64,000 nucleotides of DNA from Enterococcus_I eurekensis (GCF_042654605.1 NZ_JBHSGT010000014.1:1-64000); one strand, 5' to 3'. Shown: positions 33,090-42,643, numbered from the stretch's first letter. Notes: generated from the sequence alone by a model not told the origin. Made by a program: numbers and translations.

Positions 33090-34400
33090 ATGTCAAATCC
33101 AACTATTGCCATTGTCGGCCGTCCAAACGTAGGTAAATCGACTTTGTTTAACCGTATTGCTGGAGAACGTATTTCTATTGTAGAAGACATTCCTGGTGTT
33201 ACAAGAGATCGAATTTACGCTACCGGTGAGTGGTTAGGTAGAGAATTTAGTATTATTGATACAGGCGGAATCGATTTAAGCGATGAGCCATTTATGGAAC
33301 AAATTAAGCACCAAGCAGAAATTGCGATTGATGAGGCAGATGTCATTATTTTTGTGACAAGCGGAAAAGAAGGCGTGACAGACGCAGATGAGTTTGTTTC
33401 ACGAATTTTATACAAGAGTAATAAGCCAGTCATCTTAGCAGTGAATAAAGTCGATAATCCAGAAATGCGTAATGATATTTTTGAATTTTATTCATTAGGA
33501 CTAGGCGAACCTTATCCAGTTTCTGGAAGCCACGGTTTAGGTTTAGGTGATGTCTTAGATGAAGCAGTAAAACATTTTAGTACAGAAATCGAACCGGAAG
33601 AAGAAGGCATTATTAAATTTAGTTTAATCGGCCGTCCCAATGTCGGTAAATCATCATTAATCAACGCCATTTTAGGAGAAGAGCGTGTGATTGTTTCTGA
33701 TATCGAAGGAACAACGCGTGACGCGGTCGATACAGAATTTGTTGATGATAACGGTCAAAAATTTATTATGATTGACACGGCTGGAATGCGTAAACGCGGA
33801 AAAGTCTACGAAAGTACTGAAAAATATAGCGTAATGCGGGCGATGCGAGCGATTGAACGCTCCGACGTTGTTTTATTCGTCATTAATGGCGAAGAGGGCA
33901 TTCGCGAACAAGATAAACGTATTGCAGGCTATGCGCACGAAGCTGGCCGTGGTATGGTGATTGTCGTTAATAAATGGGACCTTGTCAAAAAAGATACCCA
34001 TACAATGAAAGCATTTGAAGAAAAAATTCGTGATGAATTCCAGTATTTAGATTATGCACCAATTATTTTTGTTTCAGCTGAAACGAAACAACGTTTAAAT
34101 AAATTACCAGCATTGATTGAAGAAGTAAGTAGAAATCAAAGCATGCGTATCCCTTCAGCATTATTAAATGATGTGATCATGGATGCAGTTGCAATCAATC
34201 CGACACCAACAGATAAAGGCCGTCGCTTGAAGATTTTCTACTCAACGCAAGTAGCAATCAAACCACCAACCTTTGTTGTTTTTGTGAACGAAGAAGAACT
34301 GATGCATTTCTCTTATTCACGCTTCTTAGAAAACCAAATTAGGAAGGCTTTTACCTTTGAAGGAACGCCAATTCGAATCATTTCTCGTAGAAGAAAATAA
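33090..34400 (+). CDS. der: Ribosome assembly GTPase Der (EngA)
   Basis: A 436-aa GTPase needed for 50S subunit maturation. It has two tandem GTPase domains, each with its own P-loop (GRPNVGKSTLFN at about residue 10, GRPNVGKSSLIN at about 182), NKVD and NKWD motifs, and a C-terminal KH-like domain. Length is normal. Confidence 0.97.
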   Translation: MSNPTIAIVGRPNVGKSTLFNRIAGERISIVEDIPGVTRDRIYATGEWLGREFSIIDTGGIDLSDEPFMEQIKHQAEIAIDEADVIIFVTSGKEGVTDADEFVSRILYKSNKPVILAVNKVDNPEMRNDIFEFYSLGLGEPYPVSGSHGLGLGDVLDEAVKHFSTEIEPEEEGIIKFSLIGRPNVGKSSLINAILGEERVIVSDIEGTTRDAVDTEFVDDNGQKFIMIDTAGMRKRGKVYESTEKYSVMRAMRAIERSDVVLFVINGEEGIREQDKRIAGYAHEAGRGMVIVVNKWDLVKKDTHTMKAFEEKIRDEFQYLDYAPIIFVSAETKQRLNKLPALIEEVSRNQSMRIPSALLNDVIMDAVAINPTPTDKGRRLKIFYSTQVAIKPPTFVVFVNEEELMHFSYSRFLENQIRKAFTFEGTPIRIISRRRK

Positions 34401-34544
34401 AGATTTTACCATAGTTTTCAGTGTTTGACAAAGGAAACAATAGAAACGAAAAAAAATGGTATAAAAATGCGAAAATCCTTGATATTACAAGGTTCATGTG
34501 ATAACGTTATATCATAATATTGATGGGTTAAGTCAATATTTACT

Positions 34545-34569
34545 ACACAGTTGGACCACTCAACTGTGT
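34545..34569 (+). other. Hairpin in the hup leader
   Basis: ACACAGTTG and CAACTGTGT form a 9-bp perfect stem with a 7-nt loop, without a T run, 27 bp before the hup ribosome binding site. It may stabilise the message. Confidence 0.4.
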
Positions 34570-34613
34570 GAAAAGTAAGACATCAAAACAATTTTCAGGA
34601 GGTGAAACCATCC

Positions 34614-34889
34614 ATGGCAAACAAAGCAGAATTAATCGAAAAAGTTGCAGCAGCAACAAGCTTAACAAAAAAAGACGCAACTGCAGCAGTAGATGCGGTA
34701 TTTTCAACAATTCAAGAAGCTTTAGCTAACGGTGAAAAAGTTCAATTGATCGGTTTTGGTAACTTCGAAGTACGTACTCGCGCAGAACGTAAAGGACGTA
34801 ACCCACAAACTGGTGAAGAGATTCAAATCCCTGCAAGCAAAGTACCTGCATTCAAACCAGGTAAAGCTCTTAAAGACGCTGTTAAGTAA
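34614..34889 (+). CDS. hup: HU family DNA-binding protein
   Basis: A 91-aa histone-like protein that bends and compacts DNA. GFGNFEVRTRAERKGRNPQT contains the HU signature and DNA-binding arm. AGGAGGTGA precedes the ATG at 34614 by eight bases. The order der, hup is common in Firmicutes. Confidence 0.97.
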   Translation: MANKAELIEKVAAATSLTKKDATAAVDAVFSTIQEALANGEKVQLIGFGNFEVRTRAERKGRNPQTGEEIQIPASKVPAFKPGKALKDAVK

Positions 34890-34901
34890 AGAAGTTTTTT
34901 G

Positions 34902-34937
34902 AACCGTTGATACCGTAGGTTTCAGCGGTTTTTTTGA
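34902..34937 (+). terminator. Terminator of hup
   Basis: AACCGTTGA pairs with TTCAGCGGTT and is followed by seven T residues. Confidence 0.8.
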
Positions 34938-35398
34938 ATGGTAAAACGTCACGTTGCTTGAGAGAGTGATGTGTGGATTGAAAATTAATTATGTTTTTCT
35001 ATTTTTCTAAGTGAATTGAAAAAGACTTTTCTATTTATTGTTAATAGAAAGGTCTTTTTATTTTTGAAAAAATCTTGTCAAACTAAATTTTTATAAAGTA
35101 ATTGTCATTCTCAACGGAGTATTTTATATCTTTATTTAGAAAAGTGAAAAAGTCTTAACAACTTAATATAATATTTGTATGATTTGTATTCTATTTTTAG
35201 ATGTAGTTAAAACCTTTCAAAAAGGTGTTCGTGATTCACAAATAAGAAAGCGCTTGCTAATGTTTGACAAAAAAACATTTATTTATATAATATGTGTGTA
35301 TAGATATTTATAGGGTATATTTGAAAAATTAAAAAAACATTATTAAGAACTTAAATTTTAGGTAGCGTTTTCAACGATTCTTCTGTTGTTTCGATATC
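34938..35398 (+). other. Gene-free stretch holding the CRISPR leader
   Basis: No gene is seen. A hairpin AAAAAGACTTTTCTATT/AATAGAAAGGTCTTTTTA (35019-35065) with a T-rich end is an extra terminator. The remaining 330 bp are about 75% A+T, as is usual for a CRISPR leader. TTGACA and TATAAT, 16 bp apart (35264-35291), make a strong promoter pointing into the array, about 100 bp before the first repeat. Confidence 0.65.
35264..35291 (+). promoter_or_regulatory. Predicted promoter of the CRISPR transcript
   Basis: A perfect TTGACA at 35264-35269 and a perfect TATAAT at 35286-35291 with a 16-bp spacer. No coding sequence lies between it and the array. Confidence 0.7.
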
Positions 35399-37527
35399 GT
35401 CTCAACCTGTTTAGGTTGAGTGGATTGAAATACATCATCGATTTTGTTTTTATCTATGGGATACCGTCTCAACCTGTTTAGGTTGAGTGGATTGAAATTT
35501 TGTCAGGAAAAATAGTAGAAAAGTTTGGCACGGTCTCAACCTGTTTAGGTTGAGTGGATTGAAATTTTTTATTTAGAATCGGCAAAGCGTTACGTATTAG
35601 TCTCAACCTGTTTAGGTTGAGTGGATTGAAATACTCATTCGTGAACAGAGGGAAAAAGTACGCAAGTGTCTCAACCTGTTTAGGTTGAGTGGATTGAAAT
35701 GATTTCCCCATCTATCAATCTAGATGTTAAAAATGTCTCAACCTGTTTAGGTTGAGTGGATTGAAATAGTTGTATTGAATTTTACAACAAAAGGCCAAGT
35801 GGTCTCAACCTGTTTAGGTTGAGTGGATTGAAATAACGATGGTTTCGCGAAGAAAGTTTCACGAGGTCGTCTCAACCTGTTTAGGTTGAGTGGATTGAAA
35901 TTGAAATCCAAAGCGAGGACGAAACGGCTACCGATGTCTCAACCTGTTTAGGTTGAGTGGATTGAAATGATTATGCTTTAATCGATAAGTTTAAAGATGT
36001 ACAGTCTCAACCTGTTTAGGTTGAGTGGATTGAAATCGAATTACACGCCAGCAACACAAACAAAAGATGGTTGTCTCAACCTGTTTAGGTTGAGTGGATT
36101 GAAATTGTTCTTGATGGTACTACGTGAGACTTGCCACACCGTCTCAACCTGTTTAGGTTGAGTGGATTGAAATAGCAAATCTAAATGTTAGACATGTTGC
36201 CAAAGAATGTCTCAACCTGTTTAGGTTGAGTGGATTGAAATTTCTCTTGCCTGGCAACTTCCCTTTAGAAATAACGGTCTCAACCTGTTTAGGTTGAGTG
36301 GATTGAAATATCGCTGTAACATGACACCAAAACATGGTTTTCTTGTCTCAACCTGTTTAGGTTGAGTGGATTGAAATATTCCCACACGATTTTTTGCGAT
36401 ATCGAGGTAAGCGTCTCAACCTGTTTAGGTTGAGTGGATTGAAATAATCCGCCGCCACTTGTACCACTGATTACTTCGCGTCTCAACCTGTTTAGGTTGA
36501 GTGGATTGAAATCCTGGTGCGATTTTAGGCAATGGATATGTAATTGTGTCTCAACCTGTTTAGGTTGAGTGGATTGAAATACCATCGGCATTTTCGGCGG
36601 ATTATACAAAATGTGTCTCAACCTGTTTAGGTTGAGTGGATTGAAATGTTAAACAAGTAAGGCTTGTCTTTTTGTAGGGCTGTCTCAACCTGTTTAGGTT
36701 GAGTGGATTGAAATACGTCTTCGTCCAGGTCACCGAATTTATGAATACGTCTCAACCTGTTTAGGTTGAGTGGATTGAAATGCTTGCCCAACTATCATAG
36801 TTGATAGACTGACATTGTCTCAACCTGTTTAGGTTGAGTGGATTGAAATACTTGTGTGCTAACGCCAAAGTAATCGAATTTCAGTCTCAACCTGTTTAGG
36901 TTGAGTGGATTGAAATGCAACTTGCCTAAATGCAATCACGTTTGCCATTGGTCTCAACCTGTTTAGGTTGAGTGGATTGAAATTTTTTTAGTTAATTTCG
37001 AATAAGTTACCTCTAAACGTCTCAACCTGTTTAGGTTGAGTGGATTGAAATTGGCAATCCATCAACAGACGCTTGCATTTTGGTTGTCTCAACCTGTTTA
37101 GGTTGAGTGGATTGAAATCCAAGCGGTGTACACGATATTCGCATCTAGTTTGGTCTCAACCTGTTTAGGTTGAGTGGATTGAAATACGTTTTGCCATTAG
37201 ATCAAAAATCTTCCAACGAGTCTCAACCTGTTTAGGTTGAGTGGATTGAAATATAATGTACCGCATGTTAAAGCCAAAAATAGCGCTGTCTCAACCTGTT
37301 TAGGTTGAGTGGATTGAAATGGTTTTACTGATGATCAACTGGAAAAAACGAGTGAGTCTCAACCTGTTTAGGTTGAGTGGATTGAAATAAGCAGTGTTAG
37401 ACAGTTGGGCAGCAGAAGATGCAGGTCTCAACCTGTTTAGGTTGAGTGGATTGAAATAAGGACAAATCGTTGGTAAAGGTCAAACATTTGACTAGTCTCA
37501 ACCTGTTTAGGTTGAGTGGATTGAAAT
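35399..37527 (+). CRISPR. CRISPR array, 32 repeats and 31 spacers, type I-C-like repeat, no cas genes nearby
   Basis: The 33-bp repeat starts GTCTCAACCTGTTTAGG and ends GTTGAGTGGATTGAAAT. CTCAACC and GGTTGAG form a 7-bp stem with a 6-nt loop, and the last 11 bases, TGGATTGAAAT, match the 5' handle of type I-C crRNAs. All 32 copies read as identical, including the last. Spacers are 34-37 bp, mostly 34 or 35. The handle orientation and the promoter at 35264 both point to transcription on the plus strand, so the left end is the leader side. No cas gene occurs from 1 to 35398 or from 37528 to 64000, so the array must work with Cas proteins encoded elsewhere or be orphaned. Confidence 0.97.
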
Positions 37528-37561
37528 TAGAGCCATGTTGATTTGAATGCTACCAATTTTC

Positions 37562-37598
37562 GAAAAAATCCTCTGATCTCTCAAAGGATTTTTTTTCT
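37562..37598 (+). terminator. Terminator downstream of the CRISPR array
   Basis: AAAAAATCCT and AGGATTTTTT form a stem ending in T residues, 35 bp after the last repeat. It would end the pre-crRNA before the ilv promoter. Confidence 0.7.
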
Positions 37599-37614
37599 TT
37601 CTCTAAAAAGTTCA

Positions 37615-37662
37615 AATTTTCTGACAAAACTCATTGACTTTTAATTTGATTAAGGATATATT
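37615..37662 (+). promoter_or_regulatory. ilvBNCA promoter with possible CodY box
   Basis: TTGACT and TATATT are 17 bp apart (37634-37639, 37657-37662). AATTTTCTGACAAAA at 37615-37629 differs from the CodY consensus AATTTTCWGAAAATT at three positions and ends just before the -35 element, a place where CodY could block RNA polymerase when branched-chain amino acids and GTP are plentiful. Confidence 0.55.
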
Positions 37663-37703
37663 ATAAAAAAGTTAGAAAAATTAAGTTTGAGAGGACGATT
37701 TCG

Positions 37704-37748
37704 ATGAACACGAATAAATTATACTTATTATTAGTCATTATTAGGTAG
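37704..37748 (+). CDS. ilv leader peptide
   Basis: A 14-codon frame reads MNTNKLYLLLVIIR and stops with TAG. Seven of its codons are Leu, Val or Ile, and six of them are consecutive after Tyr. GAGGAC lies seven bases before the ATG. Its position between the ilv promoter and a terminator is that of a ribosome-stalling attenuator peptide, as described for the Lactococcus lactis branched-chain operon. Confidence 0.85.
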   Translation: MNTNKLYLLLVIIR

Positions 37749-37865
37749 GGACTTGGAACGCAGAGCGAATGTTGCTCTGATTGTTTAAGTCCTATTCGTG
37801 TTATGGAATGGGATTCTTTTACAAGAACATCCATTCTAAGTTTTTAGAAGGATGTTCTTTTTTAT
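37749..37865 (+). promoter_or_regulatory. ilv transcription attenuator
   Basis: Three structures are visible. A first hairpin begins right after the leader stop codon: GGACTT/AAGTCC outside (37749-37754, 37787-37792) and CAGAGC/GCTCTG inside. The terminator is AAGAACATCC/GGATGTTCTT (37823-37832, 37850-37859) followed by T residues. GAATGG (37806-37811) can pair with CCATTC (37831-37836), which takes two bases of the terminator stem and could act as antiterminator. No T-box motif is present. Confidence 0.75.
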
Positions 37866-37928
37866 TTGAATTTAGATAACAGGTAGAAAATAAAAATTAA
37901 AAGGGTTTGAAAAATAGGAGGAACTAGA

Positions 37929-39647
37929 ATGGAGAATGTACAGACGGAAGAAGCGACGAAGCAAATATATTCTGGTGCTCAACTATTGATTCATTGTTTA
38001 CAGAAACAATCAGTTGAACTGATTTTTGGCTATCCAGGTGGTGCGGTTTTGCCAATATATGATGCCTTATATGATGCTGAAATTCCTAATATTTTAACGA
38101 GGCATGAACAAGGGGCCGTCCATGCAGCGCAAGGCTATGCTAAATCAACTGGGAATCCGGGTGTTGTGTTAGTAACGAGTGGTCCGGGGGCAACGAATGC
38201 AGTTACTGGAATTGCCGATGCAATGGCGGATTCCACGCCTTTAATCGTGATTACTGGTCAGGTAGCAAGTCCGGTGATTGGTAAAGACGCTTTTCAAGAG
38301 GCTGATATCTTAGGGATTACTTTACCGATTACGAAACACAATTATCAAGTCAGGGACATCAATGATTTAGAAAAAACGATAGCTGAAGCTTTTCATATTG
38401 CAACAACTGGTCGGAAAGGGCCTGTCGTAATCGATTTACCAAAAGATATGACCTTAAAAGTGACGCAAGCAGATGATGCCAAACAAATTGTTTCTTTACC
38501 AACGTACCAACCCAATTTAAATCCATCGACTAGCCAAATTAAGCGCTTGATGGCTGGTTTACAGCAAGCGCAGCGTCCGTTGTTACTAATTGGTGCGGGG
38601 GTGACGGCAGCTCAAGGAGAGTGGTTACTTCGTGAGTTTGTTGAAAAATATGAATTGCCGGTTATCTCCACGTTATTAGGTTTAGGAATTGTCCCAACTA
38701 GCTCACCCTATTTTCTAGGGATGGGTGGGATGCATGGTAGTTACGCTGCAAATATGGCTTTGGCAGAATGCGATTTTCTTGTGAATATTGGCAGTCGTTT
38801 TGATGATCGATTGGCTTCTTGTCCATCGGAATTTGCGCCACATGCGACGATTGCTCATATTGATATTGATCCTGCTGAGATTGGTAAGGTCATCCAAACG
38901 GATATTCCAATTGTGGGAGATGCGAAAGTTGCGCTAGAACATTTGTTAGATTATCCATATCAAAAAATTGAAATGACTGACTGGCAAGAGCTTTGTCAAT
39001 CAAGAAAAAACAATCATCCTTTCGGTTACGATCGAGCCAATACAAGTGAAATTAAGCCGCAAAAGGTGATTGAAATCATTGGTGAAATTACGAATGGTGA
39101 TGCTTTTGTTATTACCGATGTGGGTCAACATCAAATGTGGGTGGCGCAGTATTATCCTTTCAATTTTGCGAAACAATTAATTACGAGTGGCGGACTGGGC
39201 ACGATGGGCTATGGTATTCCGGCTGGGATTGGGGCACAATTTGCTCATCGCAATCGAGATGTGGTGGTCTTTGTTGGTGACGGTGGTTTTCAAATGACCA
39301 ATCAGGAGCTAGCGATTTTAAATGAATACGAACTCAATGTAAAGTTTGTAATTTTGAACAACGGGTCTCTTGGGATGGTTCGTCAATGGCAAGAGCGTTT
39401 CCATCAAAATCGCTTATCAGCCTCAGTTTTTAATTCTCAACCAGATTTTATGAAACTATCGGAAGCATATGGTATTAAGGGTACTCGCTTAGTCGATCCT
39501 CAGACGTTAACAGAGGATTTGAACGAAGCTTTTACATATAAAGGTCCACAAGTAATTGAAGTGATTATTTCGAGCGAGGAGCATGTGTTACCAATGGTGC
39601 CTTCGGGTATGCCAAATCATAAAATGATTGGGGTGGAAGGGTTATGA
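37929..39647 (+). CDS. ilvB: Acetolactate synthase large subunit IlvB
   Basis: Catalyses the first common step of valine, leucine and isoleucine synthesis with TPP, FAD and Mg2+. The 572-aa protein has the catalytic glutamate in TRHEQGAVHAAQGYA (about residue 59), the TPP motif GDGGFQMTNQELAI...NNGSLGMVRQWQ (about 455-495) and normal length. AGGAGG precedes the ATG. It overlaps ilvN by 4 bp (ATGA). Confidence 0.96.
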   Translation: MENVQTEEATKQIYSGAQLLIHCLQKQSVELIFGYPGGAVLPIYDALYDAEIPNILTRHEQGAVHAAQGYAKSTGNPGVVLVTSGPGATNAVTGIADAMADSTPLIVITGQVASPVIGKDAFQEADILGITLPITKHNYQVRDINDLEKTIAEAFHIATTGRKGPVVIDLPKDMTLKVTQADDAKQIVSLPTYQPNLNPSTSQIKRLMAGLQQAQRPLLLIGAGVTAAQGEWLLREFVEKYELPVISTLLGLGIVPTSSPYFLGMGGMHGSYAANMALAECDFLVNIGSRFDDRLASCPSEFAPHATIAHIDIDPAEIGKVIQTDIPIVGDAKVALEHLLDYPYQKIEMTDWQELCQSRKNNHPFGYDRANTSEIKPQKVIEIIGEITNGDAFVITDVGQHQMWVAQYYPFNFAKQLITSGGLGTMGYGIPAGIGAQFAHRNRDVVVFVGDGGFQMTNQELAILNEYELNVKFVILNNGSLGMVRQWQERFHQNRLSASVFNSQPDFMKLSEAYGIKGTRLVDPQTLTEDLNEAFTYKGPQVIEVIISSEEHVLPMVPSGMPNHKMIGVEGL

Positions 39648-40120
39648 GGCGAGTAATCGTTGCGTTAGTAGAAAATAAATCAGGTGTCTTAAGCCGAGTA
39701 ACGAGTGTTTTGAACCGCCGTCAAGTGAATATCGAAAGTATTTCAGTTGGTGTGACGGAAAAAGAAGCGTTATCGCGCATGACCATTGTCGTGAATGTGA
39801 CAGACTTAGCAGAACTCGAGCAAGTAATTAAGCAATTAAATAAGCAAATCGAGGTCTTTAAAGTTTTAGACATTTCATGCGACCCACATATTGAACGGGA
39901 GTTGGCTTTAATTAAAGTCAATGCACCGACAGCAATTCGTTCAGAGATTCAGGCAGTAATTGCGCCTTTTCGTGCAGATATTGTCGATGTTGCACAAAAA
40001 AGTATCATGATTCAAGTGGCTGGTACCCACGAGAAAATTGATGCATGTATTGAAGTGCTTCGTCCTTATGGTTTGAAACAATTGGCACGAACAGGCATCA
40101 CTGGATTACAAAGAGGATAA
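39644..40120 (+). CDS. ilvN: Acetolactate synthase regulatory subunit IlvN
   Basis: The 158-aa small subunit carries an N-terminal ACT domain (VIVALVENKSGVLSRVTSVL, RRQVNIESISVG) that senses valine and a C-terminal domain with RTGITGLQRG. It is coupled to ilvB through a 4-bp overlap, so the two are made together. Confidence 0.96.
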   Translation: MRRVIVALVENKSGVLSRVTSVLNRRQVNIESISVGVTEKEALSRMTIVVNVTDLAELEQVIKQLNKQIEVFKVLDISCDPHIERELALIKVNAPTAIRSEIQAVIAPFRADIVDVAQKSIMIQVAGTHEKIDACIEVLRPYGLKQLARTGITGLQRG

Positions 40121-40150
40121 AAAATACAAACATTATTGGAGGAAAAAAGA

Positions 40151-41146
40151 ATGGTTAAAGTATATTATGATGAGAATGTGGCGACAGATAATTTAAAAGG
40201 AAAAACAATTGCAATCGTTGGGTATGGTTCCCAAGGGCATGCGCATGCGCAAAATTTACGCGATAACGGTCACAATGTCATTATTGGTTTACGTGAAGGA
40301 AAATCAGCGCAAGCTGCGAAAGAAGATGGATTTGAAGTTTATCCAGTCAAAGAAGCAGCGAAAAAAGCCGATTTAATCATGATTCTAGCGCCAGACGAAA
40401 TTCAAGGAGCGCTTTATGAAAATGAAATTGCGCCATCATTAGAAGCGGGGAATTCATTGGTTTTCGCTCATGGATTTAATATTCATTTTGATGTCATTAC
40501 TCCTCCAGCAGATGTTGATGTCTTTTTAGTTGCACCAAAAGGACCGGGGCATTTAGTTCGCCGGACCTTTACAGAAGGCTTTGCTGTGCCAGCGCTTTAT
40601 GCGGTTTATCAAGATGCCACAGGCAATGCGCAAGAAACAGCTTTATCTTATGCTAAAGGCATTGGCGCTACTCGTGTTGGTGTTTTAGAAACGACCTTTA
40701 AAGAAGAAACAGAAACCGATCTTTTTGGTGAACAAGCGGTTTTATGTGGTGGTTTAACAAGTTTAATTGAAGCTGGTTTTGAAACATTAGTTGAAGGTGG
40801 CTACCAACCGGAATTGGCTTACTTTGAAGTTTGTCACGAACTAAAATTAATCATCGATTTAATTTATGAAGGTGGTTTTGGTAAAATGCGTGATTCAATC
40901 TCAAATACGGCCGAGTACGGTGATTACGTGTCAGGTCCACGTGTTATTACTGCAGACGTTAAAGATCGGATGAAAGATGTTTTAACCGATATTCAAAACG
41001 GGAATTTTGCCAAAGGTTTCGTTGATGATAATGCCCAAGGGTTTAAAAACTTTAATGACATGCGTCAAACGCGTAAAGCGCATCAAATTGAAACAGTCGG
41101 TGATGAATTACGTAAGATGATGCCATTTGTTAAAGCAGCAGAGTAA
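40151..41146 (+). CDS. ilvC: Ketol-acid reductoisomerase IlvC
   Basis: Second step of the pathway: rearranges and reduces acetolactate with NAD(P)H and Mg2+. The 331-aa class I enzyme has the nucleotide-binding GYGSQGHAHAQNLRDNG (about residues 25-41) and the metal-binding FKEETETDLFGEQ and GGFGKMRDSISNTAE blocks. GGAGG lies eight bases before the ATG at 40151; the frame extends 5 codons further up to a TTG, which I do not use. Confidence 0.96.
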   Translation: MVKVYYDENVATDNLKGKTIAIVGYGSQGHAHAQNLRDNGHNVIIGLREGKSAQAAKEDGFEVYPVKEAAKKADLIMILAPDEIQGALYENEIAPSLEAGNSLVFAHGFNIHFDVITPPADVDVFLVAPKGPGHLVRRTFTEGFAVPALYAVYQDATGNAQETALSYAKGIGATRVGVLETTFKEETETDLFGEQAVLCGGLTSLIEAGFETLVEGGYQPELAYFEVCHELKLIIDLIYEGGFGKMRDSISNTAEYGDYVSGPRVITADVKDRMKDVLTDIQNGNFAKGFVDDNAQGFKNFNDMRQTRKAHQIETVGDELRKMMPFVKAAE

Positions 41147-41164
41147 AAAGGGAAGGTGAAGCTT

Positions 41165-42421
41165 TTGAGTTACGTCACGAAAGAACAAGTCGAAGTTGCT
41201 TATCAAAGTTTTAATGGTGCCGTACTTCATACACCTTTACAATATGATGCTTACTTGTCAAAAAAATACGATGCCCAAATTTATTTGAAACGGGAAGATT
41301 TGCAACGTGTGCGCTCTTTTAAATTGCGTGGGGCTTATTATGCGATTCAACAAAAGTCGGCAGAAGAATTGAGTCGGGGCGTGGTTTGTGCGAGTGCCGG
41401 AAATCATGCGCAAGGTGTGGCGTACTCTTGTTGTGAAAAAGAGATTCATGCAACGATCTTTATGCCAACAACGACACCACAGCAAAAAATTTCGCAAGTT
41501 AAATTTTTTGGAGGTCCTTGGGTGACGATTCAGCTAGTTGGTGACAATTTTGATTTGTCAGCCCAAGCGGCTCGTGAATATGCAAAAATTCAAGGGATGG
41601 CCTTTATCGATCCGTTCAATGACCAAGCAATTATTGCTGGTCAAGGAACGGTGGCTTTAGAAATTGTCGAGGATTTAGCGAAACAGGCAATCACTGCTGA
41701 CATGGTTATTTCAGCAATTGGTGGTGGAGGACTAATCAGTGGCGTCGCCAGTTATTTTAAAGCCGTTTCGCCAACGACTCAAATGATTGGTGTGGAACCA
41801 AAAGGGGCGGCCTCGATGGCAGCAGCTTTTGAAGTTGGACAGCCAATTGCTTTGGAGGCGGTTGACAAATTTGTTGATGGCGCAGCCGTTAAGGAAGTTG
41901 GTGAGCTGAACTACCAACATGCACGGGCTTTTGTCGATCAATTAATTGCAACCGATGAAGGGCTTGTTAGTAAGACGATTCTCGAATTGTATAGTAAACA
42001 AGCGATTGTAGCCGAACCTGCGGGTGCTCTAAGCGTTGCTGCTTTAGAAGAAATGTCATCAGCGATTCAAGGCAAAACGGTCGTGTGTATTATTAGTGGG
42101 GGCAACAATGATAGCAGTCGAATGGCTGAAATCGAAGAGCGTTCATTAATTTATCAAGGCTTAATGAATTACTTTGTGATTCATTTTCCGCAACGTCCAG
42201 GCGCGTTGAAAGAATTCGTCAATGATGTGCTGGGTACAAACGATGATATTACCCGTTTTGAATATACGAAACGCATTAATCGAGGGACAGGTCCGGTTGT
42301 TTTAGGAATTCTTTCGAAACAAACGACCGATGTTCCACCACTTTTTGAGCGAATTGCCACGTTTGATCCGAGTCATATTCGTTTAAATGAACAACCTTCG
42401 TTATTTGCATTACTTGTTTAA
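41165..42421 (+). CDS. ilvA: Threonine dehydratase IlvA
   Basis: Deaminates threonine to 2-oxobutanoate, the entry point for isoleucine. The 418-aa PLP enzyme has the lysine in RVRSFKLRGAYYAI (about residue 55), the PLP-phosphate loop AIGGGGLISG and one C-terminal ACT-like regulatory domain (VIHFPQRPGALKEFV), like the Bacillus enzyme. Of the possible starts, TTG at 41165 has AAGGTGA at good spacing; GTG at 41156 lies on top of it. It is the last gene of ilvBNCA. leu genes are absent, and ilvD is at 2364-4064. Confidence 0.93.
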   Translation: MSYVTKEQVEVAYQSFNGAVLHTPLQYDAYLSKKYDAQIYLKREDLQRVRSFKLRGAYYAIQQKSAEELSRGVVCASAGNHAQGVAYSCCEKEIHATIFMPTTTPQQKISQVKFFGGPWVTIQLVGDNFDLSAQAAREYAKIQGMAFIDPFNDQAIIAGQGTVALEIVEDLAKQAITADMVISAIGGGGLISGVASYFKAVSPTTQMIGVEPKGAASMAAAFEVGQPIALEAVDKFVDGAAVKEVGELNYQHARAFVDQLIATDEGLVSKTILELYSKQAIVAEPAGALSVAALEEMSSAIQGKTVVCIISGGNNDSSRMAEIEERSLIYQGLMNYFVIHFPQRPGALKEFVNDVLGTNDDITRFEYTKRINRGTGPVVLGILSKQTTDVPPLFERIATFDPSHIRLNEQPSLFALLV

Positions 42422-42525
42422 TTGAGGAGTAGAAAGTCACAATGCTCGAATTTACTTCCAGATGCTCAGAATAGACTTTTTTTCATCCGTTCATCAATCA
42501 AAATTTCGTATACGTATAAATGAAA

Positions 42526-42557
42526 GAGGATTGTGGCTTAGGTCACAGTCCTTTTTT
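42526..42557 (+). terminator. Terminator of ilvBNCA
   Basis: AGGATTGTG pairs with CACAGTCCT, followed by T residues. Confidence 0.85.
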
Positions 42558-42583
42558 GTCTGGAAAAATTTGGTGGCATTGAT

Positions 42584-42613
42584 TTGGTCTATAAATGTGG
42601 GCTATGTTATAAT
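42584..42613 (+). promoter_or_regulatory. Promoter of the AroB-like/ypiA operon
   Basis: TTGGTC (42584-42589) and TATAAT (42608-42613) with an 18-bp spacer, 30 bp before the first start codon. Confidence 0.5.
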
Positions 42614-42643
42614 TAAGCAAGATGACAAAGGTTGGTGATAGCG

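Noticed and set aside
35478..36621. Minus-strand reading frames of 60-110 codons across the CRISPR array
   Set aside because: They consist of the repeat translated over and over (FQSTQPKQVET) with spacers between; no ribosome binding site is present.
37704..37865. T-box leader before ilvB
   Set aside because: No AGGGTGGNACCGCG motif is present; a short peptide rich in Leu/Val/Ile codons explains the leader.
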